Assembly: GCF_016278715.1 (NCBI RefSeq)
Contig: NZ_JADQBH010000074.1
Span: 1-39,568 of the forward strand
Origin: Marinilabilia sp.
GTDB lineage: Bacteria; Bacteroidota; Bacteroidia; Bacteroidales; Marinilabiliaceae
Reading direction: 5' to 3'
Length of the DNA stretch: 39,568 bases
The position numbers were made by a program, and so were the translations under genes. The stretch's first letter is position 1. Each line of letters starts with the position of its first letter. Positions 1 through 7,305 of this stretch are shown here, in pieces. The notes under the pieces were generated by a model. The model had not been told where the DNA came from, did not search any database, and was given only the letters and a program-made list of their open reading frames with translations.

Positions 1-546
1 AATCATGGTGCGGAGATCAGGAAAAATATCAGCCCCGATAAATCTTCGGATAATTTCCATAAATCCCATCATTGCCAGCGCCAATTGAAGATATCCACTA
101 ATCGCTGCCACGCGTTTTTTCCGAACAACAAGAGTTCCTACTGCCCATAGGCTCAATCCATAAACCAGAGCGTCGGCCAACATATCCAACGAGTCGGCCA
201 CCAACCCCATAGACCCGGCAATCCAACCGGCAACCATCTCTCCAACAAAAAATGCGGCGTTAATGACTAAAACAGTCCAAAGCATCTTTCGCTCACGGGA
301 GTGATCTGTCAACTGCAATGTTTCGGCGTCATGCTCCTCTTCCGTGACCAATTTACCTCCCATATTCAAAGATTCAATTAACGGAGTGATATCACCAGCT
401 TCCCCTCTGTGAAACACATCCAGCTTCCGGTCTTCCAAATCAAACTCCAGCCCTTCCATTCCATCAACGCCTTCCAGCTTCATACGGATAATGCGTTCTT
501 CTGACGGACAGTCCATTCCCGGAATATGATAACATAATTTCTTCAT
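1..546 (-). CDS. Cation diffusion facilitator (heavy-metal transporter), partial: C-terminus outside the window
   Basis: The reading frame is open from an ATG at 546 to the left edge, giving the first 182 residues. Residues 5-60 look like a small metal-binding (HMA-like) domain with the motif GMDCPSEE (Cys13), although the second Cys of a classic GMxCxxC is replaced by acidic residues. Residues 88-112 and 114-137 are the first two membrane helices of a CDF transporter. Helix 2 reads ADSLDMLADALVYG, in which Asp121 and Asp125 occupy the DxxxD metal-binding positions of the family. CDF proteins export divalent metals by proton antiport across the inner membrane. The gene is divergent from the YqaA gene at 712. 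An exact TAnnTTTG promoter element lies 5 nt in front of the ATG, so the mRNA probably starts at or near the start codon. The metal transported cannot be told. Confidence 0.8.
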   Translation of the reverse strand, partial: MKKLCYHIPGMDCPSEERIIRMKLEGVDGMEGLEFDLEDRKLDVFHRGEAGDITPLIESLNMGGKLVTEEEHDAETLQLTDHSRERKMLWTVLVINAAFFVGEMVAGWIAGSMGLVADSLDMLADALVYGLSLWAVGTLVVRKKRVAAISGYLQLALAMMGFMEIIRRFIGADIFPDLRTMI

Positions 547-551
547 CGCTT

Positions 552-585
552 CAAAAATAAGAACAAACAATAAAATAAAACCAAA
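552..585 (-). promoter_or_regulatory. Bacteroidota-type promoter of the CDF gene, leaderless
   Basis: Read on the minus strand, TATTTTTG (552-559) matches the -7 consensus TAnnTTTG, and a TTTG (582-585) sits 22 nt upstream as the -33 box. The -7 box ends 5 nt before the ATG at 546, so transcription should begin at the start codon. Confidence 0.55.
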
Positions 586-675
586 AAACACCCAACTTAG
601 TTTAAAAATACCAACATATTGGGATACAAAAATTTTTAGGCAGAAGTCAATTGGGCAGAAGACAGAAGAGGAAAA

Positions 676-707
676 ATTGTTGTCAGAAATGAAAGTTGCT
701 ATCTTTA
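676..707 (+). promoter_or_regulatory. Promoter of the YqaA-family gene, leaderless
   Basis: TATCTTTA (700-707) is one base off the TAnnTTTG element, and ATTG (676-679) lies 20 nt upstream as a -33 box. Only four bases separate the -7 box from the ATG at 712, so little or no 5' leader is expected. Confidence 0.5.
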
Positions 708-711
708 CCCC

Positions 712-1155
712 ATGTGGACCGACCTCGGATATTTAGGCCTTTTCCTGGCCAGTTTTTTGGCAGCAACCATTGTTCCTTTCAGTTCGGAAGTTGTACTGAG
801 CGGAATGCTGGCAGCCGGTGGCGATCCGGTGTTGAGTCTTGCCACTGCAACACTTGGCAACTGGATGGGTGGACTCACTTCCTTTTGGATAGGCTGGATG
901 GGGAAATTTGAATGGATCGAAAAATACCTGCGCATCCCAAAATCAAAACTGGAGAAATGGCACCGCAAAGTGGAAGGAAAAGAGTGGTGGATCGGACTGT
1001 TGTGTTGGCTTCCGGGCATTGGAGACATCATTGCCGTAATGCTGGGGTTGCTCAAAAGTAATTTTTGGCTGTCGGCCGCAGGAATGCTCATAGGCAAGGC
1101 TTTACGCTATGTGGTTTGGGGTTTAGTTACGCTTGAGGTTATTTCACGCATGTAA
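712..1155 (+). CDS. YqaA family membrane protein (DedA/SNARE-associated-like)
   Basis: The protein has 147 residues, the usual length of YqaA-type proteins. It begins with a short helix and the sequence FLASFLAATIVPFSSEVVL, which contains the re-entrant-helix style PFSSE motif of the DedA/VTT superfamily. A Trp-rich amphipathic stretch follows (WHRKVEGKEWW, about residues 83-93), then LPGIGDIIAVMLGLL, which carries the conserved GxGD motif seen in YqaA relatives. The proteins are inner-membrane and are related to DedA lipid scramblases or transporters, but the substrate of the YqaA branch is not established. The ATG at 712 is supported by the promoter box immediately in front of it. An alternative start at 696 belongs to another frame. 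The family call is secure; a function is not. Confidence 0.82.
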   Translation: MWTDLGYLGLFLASFLAATIVPFSSEVVLSGMLAAGGDPVLSLATATLGNWMGGLTSFWIGWMGKFEWIEKYLRIPKSKLEKWHRKVEGKEWWIGLLCWLPGIGDIIAVMLGLLKSNFWLSAAGMLIGKALRYVVWGLVTLEVISRM

Positions 1156-1335
1156 TAAGGCAAAGGGCATAGGGCATGGGAAAGGATGGTGAAAGGGTGA
1201 ATAGTTTGGAGGGTGAAAGGGCTGGCCAAAAACCCGACCGCGTCAGCGCAGTCCATTTGAGGGCTGCGAGCAGTTGCGTTTGGGAAAGAACCTCGAGAAC
1301 CTAAGTGCTAAGAGCCAAGAGCTAAAACCTAACAT
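1156..1335. other. Spacer with purine-rich recurring words
   Basis: The 180 nt between the converging yqaA-type and CAP genes contain repeats such as AAAGGGCATAGGGCATGGGAA, GGGTGAAAGGG and AAGAGCCAAGAGCTAAAAC. No ORF or terminator hairpin is evident. The pattern resembles the low-complexity spacer words at 20783-20902 and 25785-25861. Confidence 0.4.
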
Positions 1336-1827
1336 CTACTCCCCTCTCGGAGCCGCAAACACCTGCACCCAGTATTGACCATCGTGCGACAAGGCAGCTC
1401 CCATTTCCGTAAACCCATCATTCATAATATTGCTGCAATGACCGGGACTATCCAGCCATCCTTCAACGGCTTCGGAAACCGAACGCGGTCCCATGGCCAC
1501 ATTCTCACCAACAGCGCGCCAGAGATAATCTTCCCGCTCTATTCTCACCACCACGGTAGATTTATCAGAACCGGCATGATCAAAAAAGTCATTGTCCGCC
1601 ATATCATCTGCATGGTTTTGAGCTGCTTGAGCCAGCTTATTATTCCATTGGAGCGGGGGAACTGCATCATGTTTCTTACTTCCGCAACGACGTTTGGTCA
1701 TCCGGGCGTCGTTGACCAGTTCCAGCATTTGTTTTTTGTCAAACTTCACATCGGAATAGTCCGGGGTTTGAGCTGTTCCGAACAATCCAAGTGAAAAGAA
1801 AAGGAGAGAAATAAATATCTTTTGCAT
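1336..1827 (-). CDS. Secreted CAP (SCP/PR1, YkwD-like) domain protein
   Basis: The protein has 163 residues with a signal peptide (about 1-19, ending TAQ) and a single CAP domain over residues 30-158. The conserved CAP cavity residues are visible: His72 in NHADDM, His84 in FFDHAGS, Glu108 in GENVAMG, and His130 in the SPGHCSNIM motif. CAP proteins of bacteria are extracytoplasmic; some bind ligands or act on the envelope, but no single activity is known for this branch. Cys48 and Cys131 could pair in a disulfide. It stands alone on the minus strand, convergent with the YqaA gene. The ATG at 1827 is directly followed by a lysine and a hydrophobic stretch, as expected for a signal peptide. Confidence 0.85.
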   Translation of the reverse strand: MQKIFISLLFFSLGLFGTAQTPDYSDVKFDKKQMLELVNDARMTKRRCGSKKHDAVPPLQWNNKLAQAAQNHADDMADNDFFDHAGSDKSTVVVRIEREDYLWRAVGENVAMGPRSVSEAVEGWLDSPGHCSNIMNDGFTEMGAALSHDGQYWVQVFAAPRGE

Positions 1828-2298
1828 AAAAAAGCAGCTAAATTATAGTTACACAAACAATAGTGTCCTAAACATTTTCAAAAGGGATTTCATCCCTTAA
1901 ACCCTGATCCCGATTATGGTTTTGTAAGGTTTTGATTTTCCAAAACCAACAAAAACCTATTTCGGGACAAAAAACTTATTACATGATTATTGCTACGTTC
2001 GGCATTACCCAAGCAAGCTTGGTTACTGCTCTCTCTTATCGCAATAATTCAAGACTTTGCCAGCTTTCGCTCTAAAAACTATGGTTCTTCCATCGAAATC
2101 GTCTAAACTCATCTCACTTGCTACGCGCGTGAGATTCAAACAAAGACGATTTTTCGATAAAACAACCTTGTTTTTAGGCTTACCTGCCAAGGTCGGCACC
2201 CAACAAGCCCGACAGCTCTGTTAAAATAATTATTTTGGACAGGTTTGTTACACAACCAACAAAAAACAAGCCGCTTTTGTTAGCCCCCAAAACTCTTA
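1828..2298. repeat. Spacer with three nested inverted repeats
   Basis: No ORF of interest is present. Three imperfect hairpins lie in a row. In 1908-1967, TCCCGA, GGTTTT and GGTTTTG pair with CAAAACC, AAAACC and TCGGGA around a 6-nt loop. In 1986-2048, ATTATTGC pairs with GCAATAAT, and the inner CCAAGC pairs with GCTTGG. In 2092-2158, ATCGAAATCGTCT pairs with AGACGATTTTTCGAT, and the inner ATCTCAC pairs with GTGAGAT. A 14-bp AT palindrome follows at 2223-2236. The block opens with TAGTGTCC (1861) and ends near GGACAGGTTTG (2237-2247), a word repeated at 22374-22383. This looks like a small non-autonomous repeat element or a decayed one. Confidence 0.55.
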
Positions 2299-3603
2299 CT
2301 ATTCAACAACTTTCGGTTGTGGATTATCAGCCTTAAACGAACCAACAAACATAATAATAACAAACCCCAGACCGAGCCATCCCATAGAAGTATAGGTTTT
2401 AAAAATCGTTTTGGAAAGACTGAAAAGAAATGGCGCTAATGCACTGGCAAAAACCAGCATGGACATGGCCCGCCCGGAAATTGCTCCCAGATGTTTACGA
2501 CCAAAAAGCTTGGGCCATGTAACGGAGTTCAGTACAGCAAACAATCCGCCGCTGACTCCTGATCCAACAATAATCAACCACAAGCCCCAGCCGCCGGACA
2601 AGCCAATGAGTCCGACTACCCAAACCATGGCTCCCCCAATCATTACAAAAAGAAGTTTCTTAAGCGGCATCGAATCACTAAGAAAATTGAAAAGCAGGGA
2701 AACACTCACATTAATGACCGATATGGGCAGAAAAACAGCCACTGCCTCCTCCCTGTCGAGACCGGTGGAGGTGAATATATCCACCATGTGAAACGACAAA
2801 CCGGTAATAAAAAAGGAGTTAAAGGACATCATCATGGCATACATCCAAAATGCCCGGGTGACAAAGGCTTCTTTGGGAAGAAATTGTTTCAGCCTGGGCA
2901 TGGGCTTGTGCTTAGGATTGCTACTGCCCCTCTTCCCGTCAGGAACCAACCCCATATCTTCGGGATTGTCGCGATAAAAAACCCACATTAAAACACCAAT
3001 GGCTAAAACACTGACAGCCAATACACGCCAGGCACCATCCCACTCCCAGTCTTTAATCAAAGCATCGAACACCAAGGGAGAACTGGAAAACCCCAGAGAG
3101 ATGCTGATACTTACAAATGCATTGACCCGTCCGCGGTAACGATCGAACCATTTCATAATCATATTGCGCGAAGCCATGGTCAGTACTCCCTGACCGCTAA
3201 AGCGCAACAGGAAAAAGAACACCATCATAATAGAAAAGGGCACCCCCCAGTGCTCAATGCCCGTAATGGATTTAATATTCTGGCTTAATACATCCGAAAT
3301 GGAACTTAAAAACAATGTTCCTGCCAGCAAAACTGCTGAAAGAACAGCAACAATTCTTGCCCCGGCGCGGTCGAACCAACGTCCGGCCCACCCAAGCAAC
3401 AACGAACTGCCAAATGTTCCCACCATATAGGCAGCACTAAACTGGTCACGGGTAAGTCCCAAAGCATCTTTCACCGGGTCAGTAAATGTTGATACTCCAA
3501 TAGTCTGCCCAGGCACACTGGCCCAGATGCCAATGGTGCCAACAACCATTACCACATAACCATAAAAGAATGGCCATTGTATTTTTTTGGTTTTGCTTTT
3601 CAT
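2299..3603 (-). CDS. MFS transporter
   Basis: The protein has 434 residues with about twelve hydrophobic helices, starting with FFYGYVVMVVGTIGIWASV. The loop between helices 2 and 3 carries GWAGRWFDRAGAR (about residues 71-83), a form of MFS motif A (GxxxDRxGxR). Between the two six-helix halves is a charged cytoplasmic linker (about residues 219-250). The overall pattern recalls the oxalate:formate antiporter (OFA)-like and YbfB-like branches, so a small organic anion is a reasonable guess, but the substrate cannot be assigned. The protein acts in the inner membrane by secondary transport. The ATG at 3603 is supported by an exact TAnnTTTG box ending 7 nt upstream. The gene stands alone. Confidence 0.88.
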   Translation of the reverse strand: MKSKTKKIQWPFFYGYVVMVVGTIGIWASVPGQTIGVSTFTDPVKDALGLTRDQFSAAYMVGTFGSSLLLGWAGRWFDRAGARIVAVLSAVLLAGTLFLSSISDVLSQNIKSITGIEHWGVPFSIMMVFFFLLRFSGQGVLTMASRNMIMKWFDRYRGRVNAFVSISISLGFSSSPLVFDALIKDWEWDGAWRVLAVSVLAIGVLMWVFYRDNPEDMGLVPDGKRGSSNPKHKPMPRLKQFLPKEAFVTRAFWMYAMMMSFNSFFITGLSFHMVDIFTSTGLDREEAVAVFLPISVINVSVSLLFNFLSDSMPLKKLLFVMIGGAMVWVVGLIGLSGGWGLWLIIVGSGVSGGLFAVLNSVTWPKLFGRKHLGAISGRAMSMLVFASALAPFLFSLSKTIFKTYTSMGWLGLGFVIIMFVGSFKADNPQPKVVE

Positions 3604-3610
3604 AATCCGG

Positions 3611-3618
3611 CAAAGTTA
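3611..3618 (-). promoter_or_regulatory. -7 promoter element of the MFS gene
   Basis: TAACTTTG on the minus strand is an exact match to TAnnTTTG and ends 7 nt before the ATG at 3603, which predicts a leaderless or nearly leaderless mRNA. No clear TTTG -33 box is visible at the expected distance. Confidence 0.5.
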
Positions 3619-3731
3619 CCAATAACCCCTAAAGTAAAATGTGAGCGGACGTCAAAAGCTACTAAAAAAAACAAAACACCTCAGCCTGCTTCAAACCTCA
3701 TTTCTGCTTGTTCAGAACAATTACATGTATT

Positions 3732-3767
3732 TTTGTATTAATATAACTAGTTATGTGGCTATATTTG
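3732..3767 (+). promoter_or_regulatory. Probable promoter of the GT2/LAB_N/GT39 operon
   Basis: TATATTTG (3760-3767) matches TAnnTTTG exactly. A TTTG at 3732-3735 lies 24 nt upstream, a little farther than usual for a -33 box. Confidence 0.45.
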
Positions 3768-3916
3768 TAAGTCGATTTTTTTTTATTAACTTGAGGATGA
3801 ATTATTAATAACCAGAAAGACAGTTTCTACTCTGTTTTTCGACCGAAATTGTTTTCGCATAAGGTTCAGCTGGAAAACCTGAAAAAGAATGATTCAAATC
3901 CCGAATAATTCCTCCT

Positions 3917-4648
3917 ATGAAAAAAGAACCTCAACTGACCATTATTGTGCCTGTTTACAATGAGGAAGAGAGCCTGCCCCGCCTGAAAAACGAAGCTGAC
4001 AATTTTCTTAAAATAAGTCCCGAAAAGGTCAAAATCCTTTTTGTAGATGACGGATCAACTGATAAAAGTCTTTCAGTCATCCGCAGCTATTGCACCGAAA
4101 ACCCAGACGATTTCAGCTTCATTGCCCTGGACCGCAACCAGGGCCTCAGTGCCGCCATCAAGGCAGGAATTGACCATATAAATACCCCTTACCTTGGCTA
4201 TATCGATGCAGATTTACAAACAAGTTTTTCCGATTTTCTCCTGTTTTATGAACACATGGATCAGTTCACTATGATAAACGGGATCCGCCAAAAGAGAGCC
4301 GATACGCTTGTCAAACGACTATCCTCTAAAATAGCCAATGGTTTTCGTCAACGAATGATTCATGACAATATAAAAGACACGTGTTGTCCACTAAAATTGA
4401 TACAGACTAAAACGGCCAGAGAACTTCCGTTCTTTAACGGAATGCATCGTTTTATCCCTGCCCTTGTGCTACTACACGGTGGCAAAGTAAAACAAATTCC
4501 GGTTCAACATTTTAAGCGAATGGAAGGCGTTTCCAAATATAACCTTTGGAATCGTCTTACAGGGCCATTCATCGACACGCTCGCATTCATGTGGATGCGC
4601 AAAAGAAACATCAAATATTCAATCAAAGACAGCAGCCATCAGCAATGA
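3917..4648 (+). CDS. GT2 family glycosyltransferase, polyprenyl-phosphate sugar synthase-like (DPM1/ArnC type)
   Basis: The 243-residue protein is a GT-A fold family 2 transferase. Visible motifs are VPVYNEE (11-17), DDGS (44-47), DADLQ (97-101, the nucleotide-sugar and metal binding DXD region) and KRMEGVSKYNLWNRL (200-214), the RxxGxSKY signature of dolichol- or undecaprenyl-phosphate sugar synthases. It lacks the paired C-terminal membrane helices of ArnC and GtrB, so it probably works at the cytoplasmic face as a peripheral enzyme that charges undecaprenyl phosphate with a sugar. Its stop codon overlaps the ATG of the next gene (ATGA at 4645-4648), so the two are translationally coupled. 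The following LAB_N and GT39 genes are the expected partners. The sugar is unknown. Confidence 0.86.
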   Translation: MKKEPQLTIIVPVYNEEESLPRLKNEADNFLKISPEKVKILFVDDGSTDKSLSVIRSYCTENPDDFSFIALDRNQGLSAAIKAGIDHINTPYLGYIDADLQTSFSDFLLFYEHMDQFTMINGIRQKRADTLVKRLSSKIANGFRQRMIHDNIKDTCCPLKLIQTKTARELPFFNGMHRFIPALVLLHGGKVKQIPVQHFKRMEGVSKYNLWNRLTGPFIDTLAFMWMRKRNIKYSIKDSSHQQ

Positions 4649-5307
4649 TTAACAACTATTTTGTTTTTGGACTGGGCTTTCTGGCCCAGGGTTTGTTCTC
4701 GGCCAGACTTTTGGTTCAGTGGCTACTTTCAGAAAAAGCCAAAAAGGTCGTTTCGCCTGAAATATTCTGGCAATTAAGCATTTTTGCTTCCCTGCTGCTG
4801 ATGGGCTATGGCATTCTCCGCAAAGACCTCGTTATAATTGGCGGACAGGCGGTTTCCTACTTTGTATATATTCGCAATCTTAAGCTAAAAGAAAGCTGGG
4901 AAAAACTCCCCAAAGCAGTTCAGTTGCTGGCACTTATAGCTCCGGCCTTCACCTTCGTATTTTTACTGTTCAATCACAACGGATACAATATCTCTGACCT
5001 GGCCCACAACCCCGACATAACATTTATACTTTTTTCCATGGGAACAATGGGGCAGGTTATTCTCACCTTCCGGTTTGTTTATCAATGGATTTATTCCGAG
5101 AAAAGGAAAGTTTCGGTCTTGCCACCCTTATTCTGGGCGATCAGCATTATCGGTGCCGCCATTATTATTTCTTATGCCATCATTCGCAGAGACCCGGTGC
5201 TTATAATTGGCCAAACATTTGGGGTAATCATTTACAGCCGCAATCTCATATTGCACTATTCTGCCCAAAGAAGAAACGAAAGCATCAAAAATAAAGACTC
5301 ACAATGA
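4645..5307 (+). CDS. Membrane protein with two LAB_N (lipid-A-disaccharide synthase N-terminal) domains
   Basis: The start is the ATG at 4645, which overlaps the GT2 stop; a longer in-frame version from 4546 would run inside the GT2 gene. The 220-residue protein consists of two homologous halves. Residues 21-81 and 143-202 align with a shared pattern: QW-x3-SE, then P-x2-FW, then Y-x-I-x-R-x-D, then GQ and IRNL or SRNL. Each half is a LAB_N domain (PF07578) of about three helices, a domain named from its fusion to LpxB but of unknown function. Because it lies between a lipid-linked sugar synthase and an ArnT-like transferase, a plausible role is handling or flipping the undecaprenyl-phosphate sugar, as ArnE/ArnF do. 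That is inference. It is coupled to the next gene by an ATGA overlap at 5304. Confidence 0.84.
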   Translation: MINNYFVFGLGFLAQGLFSARLLVQWLLSEKAKKVVSPEIFWQLSIFASLLLMGYGILRKDLVIIGGQAVSYFVYIRNLKLKESWEKLPKAVQLLALIAPAFTFVFLLFNHNGYNISDLAHNPDITFILFSMGTMGQVILTFRFVYQWIYSEKRKVSVLPPLFWAISIIGAAIIISYAIIRRDPVLIIGQTFGVIIYSRNLILHYSAQRRNESIKNKDSQ

Positions 5308-6965
5308 CAAGGCTTTTCTCCGGCAATAAAAACCCAGGCGACCATCTTTGGCCTGTACTCCTGATATCGGGAATTGCCCTGCTTTTTAACCTGAATGGAT
5401 GGGGAGTTACTGAAACCAGTGAAGCCCGCTATGCCGAAATTGCTTATGAAATGTATCAGACGGGCGATTACCTTCATCCGCGCCTGTTGGAGATCCAACA
5501 CTACCACAAGCCCCCGTTAACTTATTGGATCACGGCACTCTCTTACCATATTTTCGGGCCCAATGCTTTTGCCGCCCGTTTTTTTCAGCAATTCATGATC
5601 TTAATTCAGATGGTGCTGGTATTTCATTTGACTCAAATGTTTACCAAAAACAGACGAACGGCCGTTTCTGCCGCCCTTATCTATATCAGTTTGCCTGCAG
5701 TATTGATTTCAGCACGGGCCCTTACCACAGATGTATTTCTCAACACCTTTGTTTTGCTGTCAGTTTTCTTCTGGGCTAAACGCCGACTTTCCGGCCAGCC
5801 TGTTTGGCTTTATCTTACCTATTTATCCCTTGCCCTCGGTTTTATGACCAAAGGACCGGTCGTTTTTATCATTCCAGCGGTGACTATTCCACTGCTCAAT
5901 CATCTGATGCCCTCCCGGCAGAAAGGCCAGGGATTTCATCACATTGCCGGATTTCTGCTATTCCTTACCACTGGTGCCTCCTGGTATCTGTACCTCGTTG
6001 GGGAAAATCCGGCATTTCTCGATTATTTTGTCATTGACCACACCATCAACCGTTTTGCAACCAACCAGTTTAACCGAGGCGAGCCATTTTGGTTTTATTT
6101 TCTGCTGGTACCTGCCATGTCGTTCCCCTGGCTATTATTATCTGTATGGCATTCCTTGTTTAAGAAAACAAGTCAATGGACTCACAAACGAGTATTATGG
6201 TTGTGGATCGGGATTCCTCTTATCTTTTTTTCTCTTTCTACATCCAAACTAATACTTTATGTTTTACCCATTTTTCCGGCTATTGCAATTATTTCAGCCA
6301 TTGTATGGACCAATTTATCTGCAAAAATCCGGAAACGATGGAATATCGCACTCAGCGGGTACCATACACTGATCATCAGTTCACTTCTTGTCGCCGGATT
6401 TGTTCCATTAGCAGACATAAATTATTCCTCATCAATGTATGTGACTCTTGGCATTATGAGCACAGTCGTTGTTCTTCAGATTCTTCGAATTTCGCGCACC
6501 CGGAATACAGTCTGGATCGCCGCTTCGTTCTCTCTCTTACTGATTATTTTCAGCACCTATTTTCTGGAAGCTAACCCGCTCATTGGAAATGACCAAAGAA
6601 ACGTAGCCCTGCTGGCAAAAGAAAAACTTTCAGAGAGCGGACATATTATGGTGTATGACAGGCGACTTCCCTCGGTAGCTTTTCACGCACACCACCCCAT
6701 TATTTCCATCAATAACGGTAACGAGGGACTGACCAGAGAAACAATATTTGAGAAAAGCGAAAAATGGAAAGACTCTTTGATTGACATTAATGACGACAGA
6801 TTGAATGAGGAAGCTTTTTTTGAAGGCAGCGTTTTACTTTCAAGGATGGAAGATGCCAGCGAACCGGCCTTCATCAGGTTGGCCTCCTTTTTCTCTGACC
6901 GCCAAACCGTCGATGGATGGATGATTCTCTCGGGTGTCAATCAAAATAATAATCACAACAAGTAA
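5304..6965 (+). CDS. GT39 family (ArnT/PMT-like) membrane glycosyltransferase
   Basis: The protein has 553 residues, a typical ArnT length. The first periplasmic loop carries TSEARYAEIAYEM (38-50), matching the acidic-Arg-Tyr motif of ArnT and PMT enzymes, and HYHKPPLTYW (66-75), the conserved HKPPL motif. About eleven to twelve hydrophobic helices follow up to residue 410, then a soluble periplasmic tail of about 135 residues (415-553). Such enzymes take a sugar from undecaprenyl phosphate on the periplasmic side and place it on an acceptor; ArnT modifies the lipid A phosphates. The overlap with the LAB_N gene and the upstream GT2 gene indicate a single three-gene pathway. The acceptor (lipid A, protein or other glycan) is not proven by the sequence. 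Confidence 0.85.
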   Translation: MTRLFSGNKNPGDHLWPVLLISGIALLFNLNGWGVTETSEARYAEIAYEMYQTGDYLHPRLLEIQHYHKPPLTYWITALSYHIFGPNAFAARFFQQFMILIQMVLVFHLTQMFTKNRRTAVSAALIYISLPAVLISARALTTDVFLNTFVLLSVFFWAKRRLSGQPVWLYLTYLSLALGFMTKGPVVFIIPAVTIPLLNHLMPSRQKGQGFHHIAGFLLFLTTGASWYLYLVGENPAFLDYFVIDHTINRFATNQFNRGEPFWFYFLLVPAMSFPWLLLSVWHSLFKKTSQWTHKRVLWLWIGIPLIFFSLSTSKLILYVLPIFPAIAIISAIVWTNLSAKIRKRWNIALSGYHTLIISSLLVAGFVPLADINYSSSMYVTLGIMSTVVVLQILRISRTRNTVWIAASFSLLLIIFSTYFLEANPLIGNDQRNVALLAKEKLSESGHIMVYDRRLPSVAFHAHHPIISINNGNEGLTRETIFEKSEKWKDSLIDINDDRLNEEAFFEGSVLLSRMEDASEPAFIRLASFFSDRQTVDGWMILSGVNQNNNHNK

Positions 6966-7305
6966 GGGTTTTTTGAATTAATTTTGTCCATCTTCTGTCA
7001 TGCATCCAAAGGATGAGAGGACACTTCATTCATTCACTAAAAAGAAACGGATGAATCGAGCATGATGTTTTTAATATAATACCAAAACAATAGACCGTTA
7101 GATTTTTAGATATAAGATTTAAAATGAATCATATAATGTTGAAATTCTACATTTTAACACAAAAATCCGTTCGGCTTCAAATAACTGAATCAGATGTTCT
7201 TATGAAAGCTTAACAGACGATTAAAAAAAAGATATGTAAAAAAAAAATGAAACGAGAACGAAGCAGTTACATTCATTTCTCAAATAATTTCAAAATTTCA
7301 ACCAA
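6966..7305. repeat. AT-rich spacer holding one copy of a dispersed 31-33 bp repeat
   Basis: No gene is visible in these 340 nt. At 7086-7116 lies AACAATAGACCGT followed by TAGATTTTTAGATATAAGA, which recurs almost unchanged in inverted orientation near 28857-28887. A small inverted repeat (TTCATTCAT with ATGAAT) lies at about 7024-7056. No convincing terminator for the GT39 operon or promoter for the lipoprotein was found. Confidence 0.45.

Larger units (their letters stand above)
3604..3916. other. Divergent spacer between the MFS gene and the GT2 operon
   Basis: This AT-rich 313 nt holds the promoter of the MFS gene on the left (3611-3618) and the probable promoter of the glycosyltransferase operon in the middle (3732-3767). 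It leaves a leader of roughly 140 nt before the GT2 gene, in which no clear structured element was recognised. Confidence 0.4.

Noticed and set aside
705-1097. 130-codon antisense ORF over the YqaA gene
   Set aside because: It is the shadow of a conserved membrane-protein gene with a better promoter.
1375-1794. Antisense ORF over the CAP gene
   Set aside because: It lies opposite a well-supported secreted CAP gene and has no domain or signal.
4546-4644. Upstream extension of the LAB_N protein to 4546
   Set aside because: It would lie wholly inside the GT2 gene in another frame; the ATG at 4645 overlaps the GT2 stop as expected in an operon.
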